Positions 17,886 to 27,126 of a DNA stretch of 64,000 nt are shown here, one piece after another (position 1 is the first letter of the stretch; every line of letters begins with the position of its first letter). Under the pieces are notes generated by a model, which saw nothing but the letters and a program-made list of their open reading frames with translations, had not been told where the DNA came from and made no database searches. The position numbers and the translations under genes are program-made. The DNA comes from Hyphomicrobiaceae bacterium (GTDB taxonomy: Bacteria; Pseudomonadota; Alphaproteobacteria; Rhizobiales; Hyphomicrobiaceae), in contig JALHOW010000007.1 of assembly GCA_022842785.1 (NCBI GenBank), forward strand, positions 1 to 64,000. Reading direction: 5' to 3'.

Positions 17886-18392
17886 ATGGCGCCAGTTCTC
17901 GAAACCGAACGGCTGCGCATGCGAGGCTGGTCGGAACAGGATCATGAAGCGTTCGCCGCTCTCCTCGGAGACGAAGAGAGTGCGCGGTTCATCGGGGGAC
18001 CGTGTGATCGGCACGACGCTTGGCGGCGCATGGCGACGCAGATGGGCCACTGGGCGATGCGCGGTTACGGCTCGTGGGTGATCGAAGAGAAGTCGACCGG
18101 CAACTGGGTCGGCTACAGCGGCCTATGGTGCCCCTATGGCTGGCCGGAGCCCGAAGTGATGTGGGGGCTCGTGCCGGCTGCGCGTGGCCGCGGCTATGCA
18201 ACTGAGGCCGCTATGCGCGCGCGTACCTACGCGTATCAGGATCTCGGCTGGCGGAGCGCGATCAGCTTGATCGCTCCCGAAAATCGCGCCTCGCAGAAGG
18301 TTGCCGAACGCCTTGGCGCGAAGCGCGAAGGGAAATTCGAATTGCGGGGTTCCGTCGCTGACGTCTGGCGGCACCCCGCGAATGCAAACTGA
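17886..18392 (+). CDS. GNAT N-acetyltransferase, RimJ/RimL type
   Basis: 168 residues opening with LETERLRMRGWSEQDHEAFA, the standard first strand of Acetyltransf_3 proteins. The acetyl-CoA loop reads VPAARGRGYATEAA, and the C-terminus has NRASQKVAERLGAKREG. Such enzymes acetylate protein N-termini or small amines; the target is unknown. It starts two bases after the ffh stop and lies between ffh and rpsP, so it is expressed with the translation genes, which hints at but does not prove a ribosomal or nascent-protein substrate. Confidence 0.85.
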   Translation: MAPVLETERLRMRGWSEQDHEAFAALLGDEESARFIGGPCDRHDAWRRMATQMGHWAMRGYGSWVIEEKSTGNWVGYSGLWCPYGWPEPEVMWGLVPAARGRGYATEAAMRARTYAYQDLGWRSAISLIAPENRASQKVAERLGAKREGKFELRGSVADVWRHPANAN

Positions 18393-18442
18393 AGTTGACG
18401 TTGTGAAACCCGAAGAACTGAATTGAGAACTGGAGAAACCTC

Positions 18443-18811
18443 ATGTCCGTGAAAATCCGCCTCTCGCGCGGCGGCGCCAAGAAGCGCCCGTACTATTACA
18501 TCGTCGTTGCCGAAGCTGCCGCCCCGCGCGATGGCCGCTATATCGAGCAGATCGGCACCCACAATCCGATGCTGCCGAAGGATCACGCCGATCGCGTGAA
18601 GCTCGATCTCGACCGTGCGAAGCATTGGCTCTCTGTCGGTGCCCAGCCGACGGATCGCGTCGCCCGCTTTCTCGATGCGGCCGGCCTCATGAAGCGCACG
18701 GCGCGCAACAATCCCGAGAAGGCGAAGCCCGGCAAGAAGCGCCTCGAGCGCGAAGCTGCCGCGGCAGAAGCCGCCAAGAAGGCCGCCGAGAGCGGCGAGG
18801 CAGCGGCCTAA
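18443..18811 (+). CDS. rpsP: 30S ribosomal protein S16
   Basis: 122 residues starting [20 protein letters not shown], unmistakable for bS16. After the roughly 80-residue core there is an Ala/Lys-rich basic tail ([19 protein letters not shown]), usual in Alphaproteobacteria. It assembles early into the 30S body. GGAGAAACC precedes the ATG. It is followed by rimM 21 bases on. Confidence 0.97.
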   Translation: MSVKIRLSRGGAKKRPYYYIVVAEAAAPRDGRYIEQIGTHNPMLPKDHADRVKLDLDRAKHWLSVGAQPTDRVARFLDAAGLMKRTARNNPEKAKPGKKRLEREAAAAEAAKKAAESGEAAA

Positions 18812-18832
18812 GGCCGGCACGGGAGATTGCGC

Positions 18833-19393
18833 ATGGTGGGCGGTGGAGATCAGGACGGGCGCATTCTGCTCGGCCGGATCGTCGCCGCCCATGGCGTGCG
18901 TGGCGAAGTCCTCGTGCGGTCCTATGCGGATGCGCCTGAGGATGTCGGCGCCTATGGCCGGCTTGCCGCGCCAGCGCTCGGGCGGGAACTCGAACTCCGC
19001 GTCCTCCGAGTGACGGCCAAGGGAGTCGTCGCGCGCGTTGCCGGTATCGCTGACAGAAACGCAGCCGAGGCGCTTGCGGGAACCGACCTCTACGTCGATC
19101 GCGCTAAGCTCCCTTCGCCTGCGGAGGATGAGTTCTATCACGCCGATCTTATCGGGCTGGCCGCGGTCGGCCCGGATGGTGCCGAAGTCGGCCGCGTGGT
19201 CGCCGTACACAACTTCGGTGCCGGTGATTTGATCGAGGTCGCTCTTGCAGCCTCGCGGCGTACCGAGCACATACCGTTCAATGATCGCTTCGTGCCGGAG
19301 GTCGATATGGCTGCCGGCAGGATCGTGGTCAACTTGCCGGTGTCGTCCGACGAGCCAGATGCCTTGGACGAGGACGGGCCTCCACAAGCCTAA
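18833..19393 (+). CDS. rimM: ribosome maturation factor RimM
   Basis: 186 residues. The N-terminal RimM domain opens with ILLGRIVAAHGVRGEVLVRSY and the C-terminal PRC barrel contains DEFYHADLIGLAAV and IPFNDRFVPEVDMAAGRIVV. It binds S19 and helps mature the 16S 3' domain. An ATG at 18833 seven bases after GGGAG is preferred over the TTG at 18827. The usual next genes trmD and rplS do not follow; a membrane protein gene comes instead. Confidence 0.95.
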   Translation: MVGGGDQDGRILLGRIVAAHGVRGEVLVRSYADAPEDVGAYGRLAAPALGRELELRVLRVTAKGVVARVAGIADRNAAEALAGTDLYVDRAKLPSPAEDEFYHADLIGLAAVGPDGAEVGRVVAVHNFGAGDLIEVALAASRRTEHIPFNDRFVPEVDMAAGRIVVNLPVSSDEPDALDEDGPPQA

Positions 19394-19484
19394 ATCCAGC
19401 TTCCCGACCTAACGTAGCAGCTTGGTCTATTGACCCGGCAATGGCAGCGCCATGTGCCTGGTTACAGACGAACGGAACGAAGCG

Positions 19485-19515
19485 ATTAGGTGGGCGTTAA
19501 GTCCGCGGACCTAAT
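19485..19515. other. inverted repeat downstream of rimM
   Basis: ATTAGGT (19485-19491) and ACCTAAT (19509-19515) are perfect complements, and GTCCGCGGAC (19501-19510) is itself a palindrome. It sits 90 bases after rimM and 37 bases before the next gene, so it could end the ffh-rimM transcript or act as an operator for the next gene. No T run is present. Confidence 0.3.
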
Positions 19516-19551
19516 ATTCCGCCATCTGAACATGATTACTGGACGACTGCT

Positions 19552-20136
19552 ATGCTTGCGCGCACCGACGACCTTCTCGTGAAAGCTTCCAATGACGACG
19601 GCCGGTTCGTGCGCGTCGTGCGCGCCAAGGCGCGTTGGCGTGCCGTGCTCGGTCTTACGATGGCGGGACTGATGGTCATCGCGCTCGTCGGCGGCATGTT
19701 TCTCCTGACGAGCGAAGCCTTCAGCAAGCCGGACGCCGTGAACCTGGCGCTGGCACAGCCGCTGGCGACGCTCCAGATCGTAGCCGGCCTCATGATGCTT
19801 TCGGCGCTGTTTCTCGTTCCCGTGCGCCGTCTCGTCGCAGACTTCGGCAGCAGGGGCATCGTCGAGATCGACGGCAATACGGTGCGGGTTTCGGAGAAGG
19901 GCCTCTTTTCCGCGCGGAGGTTCCGCGAGCCGCTGGACGCCTACCAGGGTATTGCCCATCGGATGCGGACGACGGTGTCCGGAATTCATCACGAACTCGT
20001 ACTGGTCCATCCTGACGCACGCCGCGACGTGGTCATCGCGCTGGATCGCATGGAGGCTGCGGTCTCGCCGGCCTCGATGATCGCGCGGCTTGGTCTCCCG
20101 GAGATCACGGCCGGAGACCTTGCGCGCCGGCGGTAA
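19552..20136 (+). CDS. hypothetical membrane protein with two TM segments
   Basis: 194 residues, not recognised. A basic N-terminus (KARWRA) leads into a first membrane segment at about 31-53 (VLGLTMAGLMVIALVGGMFLL) and a second at about 70-95 (LATLQIVAGLMMLSALFLVP). The cytosolic C-terminal half is soluble and has the look of a PH-like beta domain (IVEIDGNTVRVSEKGLFS, HELVLVHPDARRDVVIAL). It occupies the place where trmD would be expected. The ATG has only a weak GGACGA upstream. It precedes the Uup-type gene by 42 bases on the same strand. Confidence 0.6.
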   Translation: MLARTDDLLVKASNDDGRFVRVVRAKARWRAVLGLTMAGLMVIALVGGMFLLTSEAFSKPDAVNLALAQPLATLQIVAGLMMLSALFLVPVRRLVADFGSRGIVEIDGNTVRVSEKGLFSARRFREPLDAYQGIAHRMRTTVSGIHHELVLVHPDARRDVVIALDRMEAAVSPASMIARLGLPEITAGDLARRR

Positions 20137-20178
20137 GATCTGTTGGTGCAAGTGGCTTCGTCGCGCTAGATACGCCGC

Positions 20179-22020
20179 ATGGCAATCGAGCTCATCCGGC
20201 TTTCCGGCATTCATCTCACCTTTGGCAGAACAGCGTTGCTCTCCGGCGCCGATGTCAGCGTGCGCGCGGGCGATCGCATCGGCCTCGTCGGGCGAAACGG
20301 CTCCGGCAAGTCGACGCTGCTCAAGATCGCGGCGGGCCTCGTCGCGCCTGATCAGGGAGAGCGCTTCGTCCATCCCGGGGCCCGTGTCGCCTATCTGCCG
20401 CAGGAAGCGGATCTGACGGGTTTTGCCAGCGTCGCGGCCTACGTCGAGGCGGGGCTGGCCGACGGCGAGGGCAGCTACCTCGCACAATCGGCACTCGAGA
20501 TCATGGGGCTCACCGGGAGCGAGGATCCGGCCCAGCTGTCGGGCGGCGAAACACGCCGCGCTGCGATCGCGCGCGCACTCGCCTCGAGCCCCGACATTCT
20601 GCTGCTCGACGAGCCGACCAACCATCTGGATTTGCCGGCGATCGAATGGCTCGAAAAGGAGCTCGGCAGCCTGCGGGCCGCGATCGTTCTGATCAGCCAT
20701 GACCGCCGCTTTCTCGAGACGTTGACGCGTTCGACGATCTGGATCGATCGCGGCATCGCGCGTCCTCTCGACCAGGGCTTTGCGTCCTTCGAGGGGTGGC
20801 GCGACGAGGTGCTCGAACAGGAGGAGCTCGAGCGCCACAAGCTCGATCGTAAGATCGCGCGTGAGGAAAGCTGGATGCACGGTGGCGTCACCGGGCGCCG
20901 CAAGCGCAACGTGCGCCGCGTCGCTGAGCTGCACAATCTGCGCGCCGAGCGCAAAGACGCGCGTGGGCCCGTTGGAAATGTCCGCTTCGCCGTCAGCGAA
21001 GGCGGGACGTCCGGCAAGCTCGTGATCGAGGCCGAGCAGATCTCCAAGGCTTTCGACGAGCGCCCCATCGTGCAGGATCTCTCGCTGCGAATCGCGCGCG
21101 GGGACCGGCTCGGCATCATCGGACCGAACGGTGCCGGCAAAACGACATTGCTTGCCATGCTGACCGGTGCGCTTGCGCCCGACAGCGGCACGGTGAAGCT
21201 CGGCACGAACCTCGAGATGGTGACGCTCGACCAGCGGCGCGAGGAACTGAAGCCAGACTGGACGCTGGCCGACGCGTTGACGGGCGGGCGCGGCGATCAG
21301 GTGATCGTCAATGGCAGCGCGCGGCATGTCATCGGCTACATGAAGGACTTCCTGTTTGCCCCCGAGCAGGCGCGCACGCCTCTGAGCGTGCTCTCAGGTG
21401 GCGAGCGCGGACGGGTCATGCTCGCGCGGGCTCTGGCGCGACCCTCGAACCTGCTCGTGCTCGACGAGCCGACGAACGATCTCGACCTCGAAACGCTCGA
21501 CCTGCTTCAGGAGCTGCTCGCCGACTACGCGGGTACCGTGCTCCTCGTGAGCCACGACCGCGACTTTCTCGATCGCGTGGCGACCGGCGTTATCGTGTCG
21601 GAAGGCGAGGGGCGGTGGATCGAGTATGCGGGCGGCTATTCCGACATGCTCAATCAGCGCGCGAGCAGCAGCGCGGAGGCGGCAGCGAAGTCGCGTGTGG
21701 CGACGCGCCCGGTGGATACAACCGAAGCTACCGCGCAGGAAAGTGCGCCCAACAGCTCGCAGCGCAAGCTCAGCTACAAGCAGACGCAGGCGCTCGAAGC
21801 CCTGCCTAAGCAAATGGCTGCACTGGAAGCAGAAATCGCCGACCTCGGGCGCCGTCTCGCGGATCCGGATCTCTTCAGGCGCGATCCCCAGACGTTTGAC
21901 AAGGCGACCACGCGCCTGTCGCGAGCTGAGGGCGAGTTGTCGGAGGCGGAAAACGCGTGGCTCGAACTCGAGCTGCTGCGTGATGAGATTGCGCAACACC
22001 GCGCGTCATCAAAGCGCTGA
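20179..22020 (+). CDS. uup: ABC-F ATPase, Uup type
   Basis: 613 residues with two ABC modules and no membrane domain. Walker A motifs are GRNGSGKST (39-47) and GPNGAGKTT (about 315-323); signatures are LSGGETRRAAIARAL and LSGGERGRVMLARAL; both Walker B sites end in LDEPTN. The C-terminal stretch after about 535 (YKQTQALEALPKQMAALE...) is the coiled coil that marks Uup among ABC-F proteins. Uup-type factors act on the ribosome or on recombination intermediates. The linker between modules has the ABC-F pattern (LERHKLDRKIAREESW). Confidence 0.9.
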   Translation: MAIELIRLSGIHLTFGRTALLSGADVSVRAGDRIGLVGRNGSGKSTLLKIAAGLVAPDQGERFVHPGARVAYLPQEADLTGFASVAAYVEAGLADGEGSYLAQSALEIMGLTGSEDPAQLSGGETRRAAIARALASSPDILLLDEPTNHLDLPAIEWLEKELGSLRAAIVLISHDRRFLETLTRSTIWIDRGIARPLDQGFASFEGWRDEVLEQEELERHKLDRKIAREESWMHGGVTGRRKRNVRRVAELHNLRAERKDARGPVGNVRFAVSEGGTSGKLVIEAEQISKAFDERPIVQDLSLRIARGDRLGIIGPNGAGKTTLLAMLTGALAPDSGTVKLGTNLEMVTLDQRREELKPDWTLADALTGGRGDQVIVNGSARHVIGYMKDFLFAPEQARTPLSVLSGGERGRVMLARALARPSNLLVLDEPTNDLDLETLDLLQELLADYAGTVLLVSHDRDFLDRVATGVIVSEGEGRWIEYAGGYSDMLNQRASSSAEAAAKSRVATRPVDTTEATAQESAPNSSQRKLSYKQTQALEALPKQMAALEAEIADLGRRLADPDLFRRDPQTFDKATTRLSRAEGELSEAENAWLELELLRDEIAQHRASSKR

Positions 22021-22133
22021 ACTGCCGATTCTCCGGCCCTTTCCTGGTGGCAGTTCGGTCCCAAGCATTGCGAATCGGGCGCCCGCCGAGAACAGTCACA
22101 TTGGGTCGAATCACTGGAGGCGAGCGTGCGGCT

Positions 22134-23933
22134 ATGACACAGACCGCAGCTTACGGCGACGATGCCCTCGATGATCCGGCTGAAGCCGGCTCGGGAGGCT
22201 GGTTGCCTGAGATTGTCGTGCACTTATCGATAATGATCGTGATCGCCGCGCTCGGCATGGCGCTGCGCACGAGCTTTGGGTTTGGCATGGCGTCGTCCAT
22301 CGCCATCGCGCTCAGCGTCTACTGGTGCCTGCTTGTGGTGCATGCGCTGGTGCGTCGCGGACAGGATGCGGCCGATCTCGGTGAGGAAGTCGCTCAGCTC
22401 GCAGATGAGAATGCGGCCTTGCGGCGCCTTGCTGGTATGCCCCGCAACGTCGATGCCGAGCGTGCTCCGCCGCGCCTCGCGGGGCTGACAGCCGAGCGGC
22501 TGCCGCCACGCGTTCTTGATCGCAGCCGCGCGCCCGAAGCCGCGCGCCCGAAAGGGCCCGAGCTGCCGAAGGCAGGGCCCGGACCAAGCAAGCCGGTTGC
22601 GAGTGATCCCGCTCTGCGCGCCAGTGAGCCGGTAAAGGCGAAGCCGACACCCCCGCCTGCGCCGCCGAAGCCGGCAGTCGCCACCGCGCCGCCCCGACAG
22701 GCCAATGGTCTGCCTGCCGCGCGCGAACCGATCGCGCCACCAGCCAGGAAGCCGCCACCACCGCTTGCGGCGACGCGTGTGCCACCGCCGCTCGCGCCTG
22801 CGCGCCCGCGCCCACAGGGACTCGCTGCGCTCGCCGCCGAGAAGCCGGTCGCCAGGGCGCCGGTGGAGATCCCGCGCGAAAGTGCGGAGGCCGAAGATCC
22901 GCGCGCCCAGGACATTGCGATCATGCAGTCCCTCATCAAGGGGCTCGCCGATCAGATCAATGCACCAGCCGCAAAGATCGAGGCGCCGCGCGCGCCAGTT
23001 GCCCCGGCCCCAATGCCGCCCGCCGTCGAGCCGGTGCTTGACGACGTCCCCGTCGAGCCAATGCTCGACAACGTCCAGCAACAGGTAGGTGCGCTGCGTG
23101 ACATGGCCGATGACATGCGCGACAGCCTTGCGCCGCCGCCGGCGGACAGCGTCGTGTCGGCCGGCGCGCGCAGCTTGCACACCGAGCTCGAGCGTGCGCT
23201 CGATGCCGCCCATATCGATGTGTGTGTCGACCCCATTCTCGGTCTCGATGATCGCAGGGCGCGGCACTTCGAGGTGTCGGTGCGCCTGCACGTCGAGGGC
23301 GGCGAGATTCTCGATCCGCGCCACTTCATGGGGGCGCTCACCGGCACCGGCCTGACGCCGCGCATCGAGGCGCTGACGTTCAGTGAGACCATCCGGCTTG
23401 CGGGCGAGTTCGCTGCGCGCGGGGCGGCGGCCGACCTGTTCTCGATTGCCTCAGGCGAGTCGTTGCGCGATGGCGACTTCCACGCGGCACTGGGGGGTGC
23501 GCTCGCGCCGGACGTCCGGTTGGGCGCGCGGCTGGTGATGTCGATCCCGCAGGAGGAAGTGCGCGCGTTCGGTCCTGCCCACTGGCAGGCGCTCGCGGCG
23601 CTCTCCGAGGCTGGCCTGCGCTATGCACTCATCGACGTGGTCGATCTCGATATGGACTTCGAGTGGCTGGCCGCGGAGGGCTTCGAGTTCGTGCGGCTCG
23701 ATGCGGACGTCTTCCTGCAGGGCTTGCCGGCGCCACACGGCATTGTGCCTGCCGCCGACCTCTGCCGGCATCTTTCGGGCCTCGGTTTCACGCTCATCGT
23801 GAGCCGCATTGGCGAGGAGCAGGAACTCGCCGAGGTCCTGGGCTTCGGCGCTCTGCTCGGGCAGGGCCGTCTCTTCGGCGGGCCGCGTCCGATCCGCCAG
23901 GAGCGTCCGGCGCGCCATCCGAGCGCGGCATAG
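22134..23933 (+). CDS. membrane-anchored protein with degenerate EAL domain
   Basis: 599 residues. Two membrane segments (about 24-70) and a short coiled coil (LGEEVAQLADENAALRRL) precede a long Ala/Pro-rich linker (about 120-270). The last 240 residues align with EAL phosphodiesterase domains, but the signature E-A/V-L-x-R reads FEVSVRL and the DDFGTG metal site reads DVVDLDMD, so cyclic-di-GMP hydrolysis is unlikely. It may bind a partner or nucleotide without cleaving it. Start chosen at 22134 because translation upstream is not family-like. It lies 146 bases before the HAD gene on the same strand. Confidence 0.75.
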   Translation: MTQTAAYGDDALDDPAEAGSGGWLPEIVVHLSIMIVIAALGMALRTSFGFGMASSIAIALSVYWCLLVVHALVRRGQDAADLGEEVAQLADENAALRRLAGMPRNVDAERAPPRLAGLTAERLPPRVLDRSRAPEAARPKGPELPKAGPGPSKPVASDPALRASEPVKAKPTPPPAPPKPAVATAPPRQANGLPAAREPIAPPARKPPPPLAATRVPPPLAPARPRPQGLAALAAEKPVARAPVEIPRESAEAEDPRAQDIAIMQSLIKGLADQINAPAAKIEAPRAPVAPAPMPPAVEPVLDDVPVEPMLDNVQQQVGALRDMADDMRDSLAPPPADSVVSAGARSLHTELERALDAAHIDVCVDPILGLDDRRARHFEVSVRLHVEGGEILDPRHFMGALTGTGLTPRIEALTFSETIRLAGEFAARGAAADLFSIASGESLRDGDFHAALGGALAPDVRLGARLVMSIPQEEVRAFGPAHWQALAALSEAGLRYALIDVVDLDMDFEWLAAEGFEFVRLDADVFLQGLPAPHGIVPAADLCRHLSGLGFTLIVSRIGEEQELAEVLGFGALLGQGRLFGGPRPIRQERPARHPSAA

Positions 23934-24078
23934 ACCATGCCGCGCTTCCACCGCTTGAACCGCATGGACGGGCCGGCTAAAGGCACTATGGCAAAAGCCT
24001 GGGGCGGCCCGCAGCGCTCATTCGCGATCGGCGACACCCGCGGGACCGATCAGCCAGATCATCCATCGCGGAGGCGGG

Positions 24079-24948
24079 ATGCAGACCAAGGCCGGCCCGC
24101 ACATTCCCGTGCTGCGCTCGATCGCACCACTCGCACCAACGTGCGACGCCTGGATCAGTGATGTCTGGGGCGTGTTCCATGACGGCGCGCGTCCCTATCC
24201 CGCGGCGAGCGAAGCCTGTGTGAAATTCCGTGCCGGCGGCGGCACGATCGTCCTCGTGAGCAATGCGCCTTCGACGGGTGAAGAAGTGAGCGCGCATCTC
24301 GATGAGCTCGGCGTGCCACGCGCAGCGTACGATGCGATCGTCACCTCAGGCGATGTGACGCGCGTGCTCATTTCGAGCTGGGCCGGGCGACCTGTGCATC
24401 ATCTCGGTCCCGACCGCTATCTCGGCACGTTTGCCGGTCTCGATGTCGCCTTTTCCCCGATCAACGAAGCGGCCGTTGTCGTCTGCACAGGGCTCGTCGA
24501 AGACGAGCGCGAGACGCCTGACGATTACCGTGACCTGCTGGCGGCGATGCGTGCACGCAAGCAACCGATGATCTGCGTGAACCCGGATCTGGTCGTCGAG
24601 CGCGGCGACCGTCTCATCTATTGCGCGGGCGCGCTCGCGGCCGCCTACGAGGCTCTCGGTGGCGAGGTGGCCTATGCCGGAAAGCCGTATCCGCCCATCT
24701 ATGCGCGTGCGCGTGAGCTGATTGCCGCGTCGCGTGGGGCTGCGGTCGAGACGTCGCGCATTCTCGCCATTGGCGATGGCATCAAGACCGATATCGCGGG
24801 CGCGGCGGCGGCAGGGCTGCGCGCCGTTTTCATCGCGAGCGCGCTCCACTTCGAAGCCGGTGAAGCGCTCGACGAGGCGACGCTCGGCCACCTTTTTACC
24901 GGCCATCCGGCTCCGCCAATTGCCGCTCTGCAAGGGCTCGCGTGGTAA
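24079..24948 (+). CDS. HAD hydrolase, TIGR01459 type (class IIA)
   Basis: 289 residues. Motif I reads DAWISDVWGVFHDG with catalytic D28 and the Trp variant typical of TIGR01459; motif II is IVLVSNAPSTGEE; the cap includes VNPDLVVERGDRLIYCAGALA; motifs III/IV are YAGKPYPPIYARA and AIGDGIKTDIAGAAAAG. It should remove phosphate from a small metabolite, with NagD-like relatives acting on sugar phosphates or nucleotides. GGAGGCGG lies before the ATG. Long same-strand association with the EAL-like gene. Confidence 0.86.
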   Translation: MQTKAGPHIPVLRSIAPLAPTCDAWISDVWGVFHDGARPYPAASEACVKFRAGGGTIVLVSNAPSTGEEVSAHLDELGVPRAAYDAIVTSGDVTRVLISSWAGRPVHHLGPDRYLGTFAGLDVAFSPINEAAVVVCTGLVEDERETPDDYRDLLAAMRARKQPMICVNPDLVVERGDRLIYCAGALAAAYEALGGEVAYAGKPYPPIYARARELIAASRGAAVETSRILAIGDGIKTDIAGAAAAGLRAVFIASALHFEAGEALDEATLGHLFTGHPAPPIAALQGLAW

Positions 24949-25001
24949 ACGCGGGTGTTTCCGAGAATCGTGCGTCAAAATTGCTGCAACTGCGAAATCG
25001 A

Positions 25002-25030
25002 TTGACGGGGCGCGGCGGATCACCCATATG
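25002..25030 (+). promoter_or_regulatory. sigma-70-type promoter candidate for the helicase gene
   Basis: TTGACG at 25002-25007 and CATATG at 25025-25030 are 17 bases apart. Transcription from here would give a leader of about 205 bases before the GTG start at 25243, long for this genome. Long structured leaders are known for cold-induced RNA helicases. Confidence 0.4.
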
Positions 25031-25242
25031 TCAGGTGTCGTTCCGCGAGCGCGCCAAGCGCTCTGCTGCTTCGAGATCGGCTCCGTACTGAGATTGCCGC
25101 CGAAGCGTACAGTGTTCTCTCCGGGACGTAATTCGAACCATCAGGCCTTTGCTGCGGTGCGCAGCCCAGGGCCAACAGCGCCCAGAACAGCCTCATTCGT
25201 TGGCTCGATGCCACGCGGCTTGCGCAGAAAGCTATAGACTAA

Positions 25243-27126
25243 GTGACGACCCAGACCTTTGCTGAGCTCGGCCTCGCCGAGCCCCTCCTGCGTGCATTGA
25301 ATGACGCGCAGTACATCCACCCCACACCCATCCAGGCTCAGTCCATTCCGGCGCTCATCGCCGGGCGCGACCTGCTCGGGCTTGCCGAGACCGGTACGGG
25401 CAAGACGGCGGCCTTCGTGCTGCCGCTGCTTCAGCGCCTCGCCGAAGAGGGCGGCCGCCCGCAGCCTGGTTCGCCGCGTGCGCTCATTCTGGCGCCGACG
25501 CGTGAACTCGCCATCCAGATCGGCGAGAGCATTCACGCCTACGGTCGCCATCTGCGCATCTCCCACACGGTCATCTTCGGTGGCGTCGGCCAGCGTCCGC
25601 AGGTCAATGCGCTCGCGCGCGGCGTCGATATCCTAGTTGCCACGCCGGGCCGGCTGATCGATCTGCTCGAGCAGCGTCATCTGCGCCTCAACCAGGTGCG
25701 GACGTTCATCCTCGACGAGGCCGATCGGATGCTCGACATGGGTTTCGTGCGCGACGTGCGCAGGATCCTCAAGGGCGTTCCGACCGAGCGCCATTCGCTG
25801 CTTTTCTCGGCAACCATGCCGAGCGACATCGCGCAGCTTGCTGCCGAGATCCTCAAGAACCCGCTGCGCGTCGAGATCGCGCGTGCCGGCAAGACTGTGG
25901 ATCGTATCGACCAGCAGGTGATCTTCGTTCCTTCGGCGGCAAAACGCGACGTGCTGGCGCGCCTGCTTCAGGATGCTGAAATGCGCCGCGTGATCGTGTT
26001 CACGCGCACCAAGCGCGGCGCGGATCGCGTTTGCCAGGCCATCGAGCACATGGGCGTCGGCGTGCACGCTATCCATGGCAACAAGAGCCAGGGGCAGCGG
26101 CAGTCCGCGCTCGACAGCTTCCGCAAGGGCTTTACGCGTGTCCTCGTCGCGACCGATATCGCGGCGCGTGGCATCGACATCGACGATATCACCCACGTCA
26201 TCAATTACGAGCTGCCCAACATCCCCGAGAGCTACGTGCACCGCATTGGTCGCACCGCGCGCGCGGGCGCAGACGGCATCGCCATCGCGCTTTGCGCGCC
26301 GGACGAGCGGGAATACCTGCGCGATATCGAGCGCCTGACGGGCCGCCGGTTGACCGTTGTGGCCTCGGGCGGCGGCGATCGCGTATCGACGAACGAAGCG
26401 CTGAACCAACCAGTCGAGCACGCGCCTGCCGCTGAGGGCGAGGCGCGCGCCGAGCGAGGTACGCCGCCGCGTCGGGAAGGCCGTGAGAGAGGGCGTCCCG
26501 CGCACGGGGCACGCCCGCGCAATGGCGAGGCACGCCGTGGCGAGCGCGGTGATGCGCCGCGCGGAGAGCGCCGCGAGGGGCATGCGCCTCGCAATGGTGC
26601 GTCGCCTCATCGCGGTAGGGATGGTGCGCCGCGAGGGGATCGTGGTGACCGTTCGGAGCACGCGCCGCGTGGTGAGGCACACGCTCACCGCGGCCGTGAC
26701 AGCGGCCAGCGCGCCGAACATCGCAATGGCGACGGTCGTGGACCACGCGATGGCGCGCCGCGCGCTGATCGTGGTGAGCGCGAGGAGCGTACCTCGCGTG
26801 CCGGTGCGCCCCATCATCGCGGCCGCGACGGTGCTGCACGCGCCGATCATCGCGGCGGAAACGGAAATGGCCATGCCGCCCGGCAGGGCGAACAGCGCCG
26901 CGGCAGCAATGCCCCCCGAAATGGGGATGGGAGCCGCGCAGCCGGTGCGCCACATGGTGGCGAGCCCGGTAAGGATACGCCACAGCCCTGGCGCAACTGG
27001 ACGCGGGGTAGCGGTGTTTCTAGTGGCGAAGCGCGTCGCGACGGCGGAAACGGCCGTCCCACCCGCAAGCGTCCCGACGATCGCCGGCGCGACGGTGGCC
27101 AGAGTAGAGGCCGCGACGCGCGCTGA
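25243..27126 (+). CDS. DEAD-box RNA helicase, RhlE-like, with long basic tail
   Basis: 627 residues from GTG. Core motifs are complete: AETGTGKT (48-55), PTRELAIQI, TPGRLIDLL, DEAD (158-161), SATMP, ARGIDIDD and HRIGRTARAG. From about 395 to the end the protein is a low-complexity R/G/H/D/E tail with repeated RGRDGA, APRGD and HRGRD units, far longer than the E. coli RhlE tail. Such tails bind RNA and promote condensate formation. It acts in ribosome assembly or RNA decay by family analogy. The GTG has no clear ribosome binding site, and a TTG or in-frame alternative cannot be excluded. Confidence 0.9.
   Translation: MTTQTFAELGLAEPLLRALNDAQYIHPTPIQAQSIPALIAGRDLLGLAETGTGKTAAFVLPLLQRLAEEGGRPQPGSPRALILAPTRELAIQIGESIHAYGRHLRISHTVIFGGVGQRPQVNALARGVDILVATPGRLIDLLEQRHLRLNQVRTFILDEADRMLDMGFVRDVRRILKGVPTERHSLLFSATMPSDIAQLAAEILKNPLRVEIARAGKTVDRIDQQVIFVPSAAKRDVLARLLQDAEMRRVIVFTRTKRGADRVCQAIEHMGVGVHAIHGNKSQGQRQSALDSFRKGFTRVLVATDIAARGIDIDDITHVINYELPNIPESYVHRIGRTARAGADGIAIALCAPDEREYLRDIERLTGRRLTVVASGGGDRVSTNEALNQPVEHAPAAEGEARAERGTPPRREGRERGRPAHGARPRNGEARRGERGDAPRGERREGHAPRNGASPHRGRDGAPRGDRGDRSEHAPRGEAHAHRGRDSGQRAEHRNGDGRGPRDGAPRADRGEREERTSRAGAPHHRGRDGAARADHRGGNGNGHAARQGEQRRGSNAPRNGDGSRAAGAPHGGEPGKDTPQPWRNWTRGSGVSSGEARRDGGNGRPTRKRPDDRRRDGGQSRGRDAR

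Noticed and set aside
25110-25150. tRNA-like T-loop GGTTCGAATT on the minus strand
   Set aside because: The flanking bases do not form a T stem, acceptor stem or anticodon arm.
24949-25242. Possible gene in the interval before the DEAD-box helicase
   Set aside because: The open frames there have no binding site or recognisable motif; it is better explained as promoter and leader.
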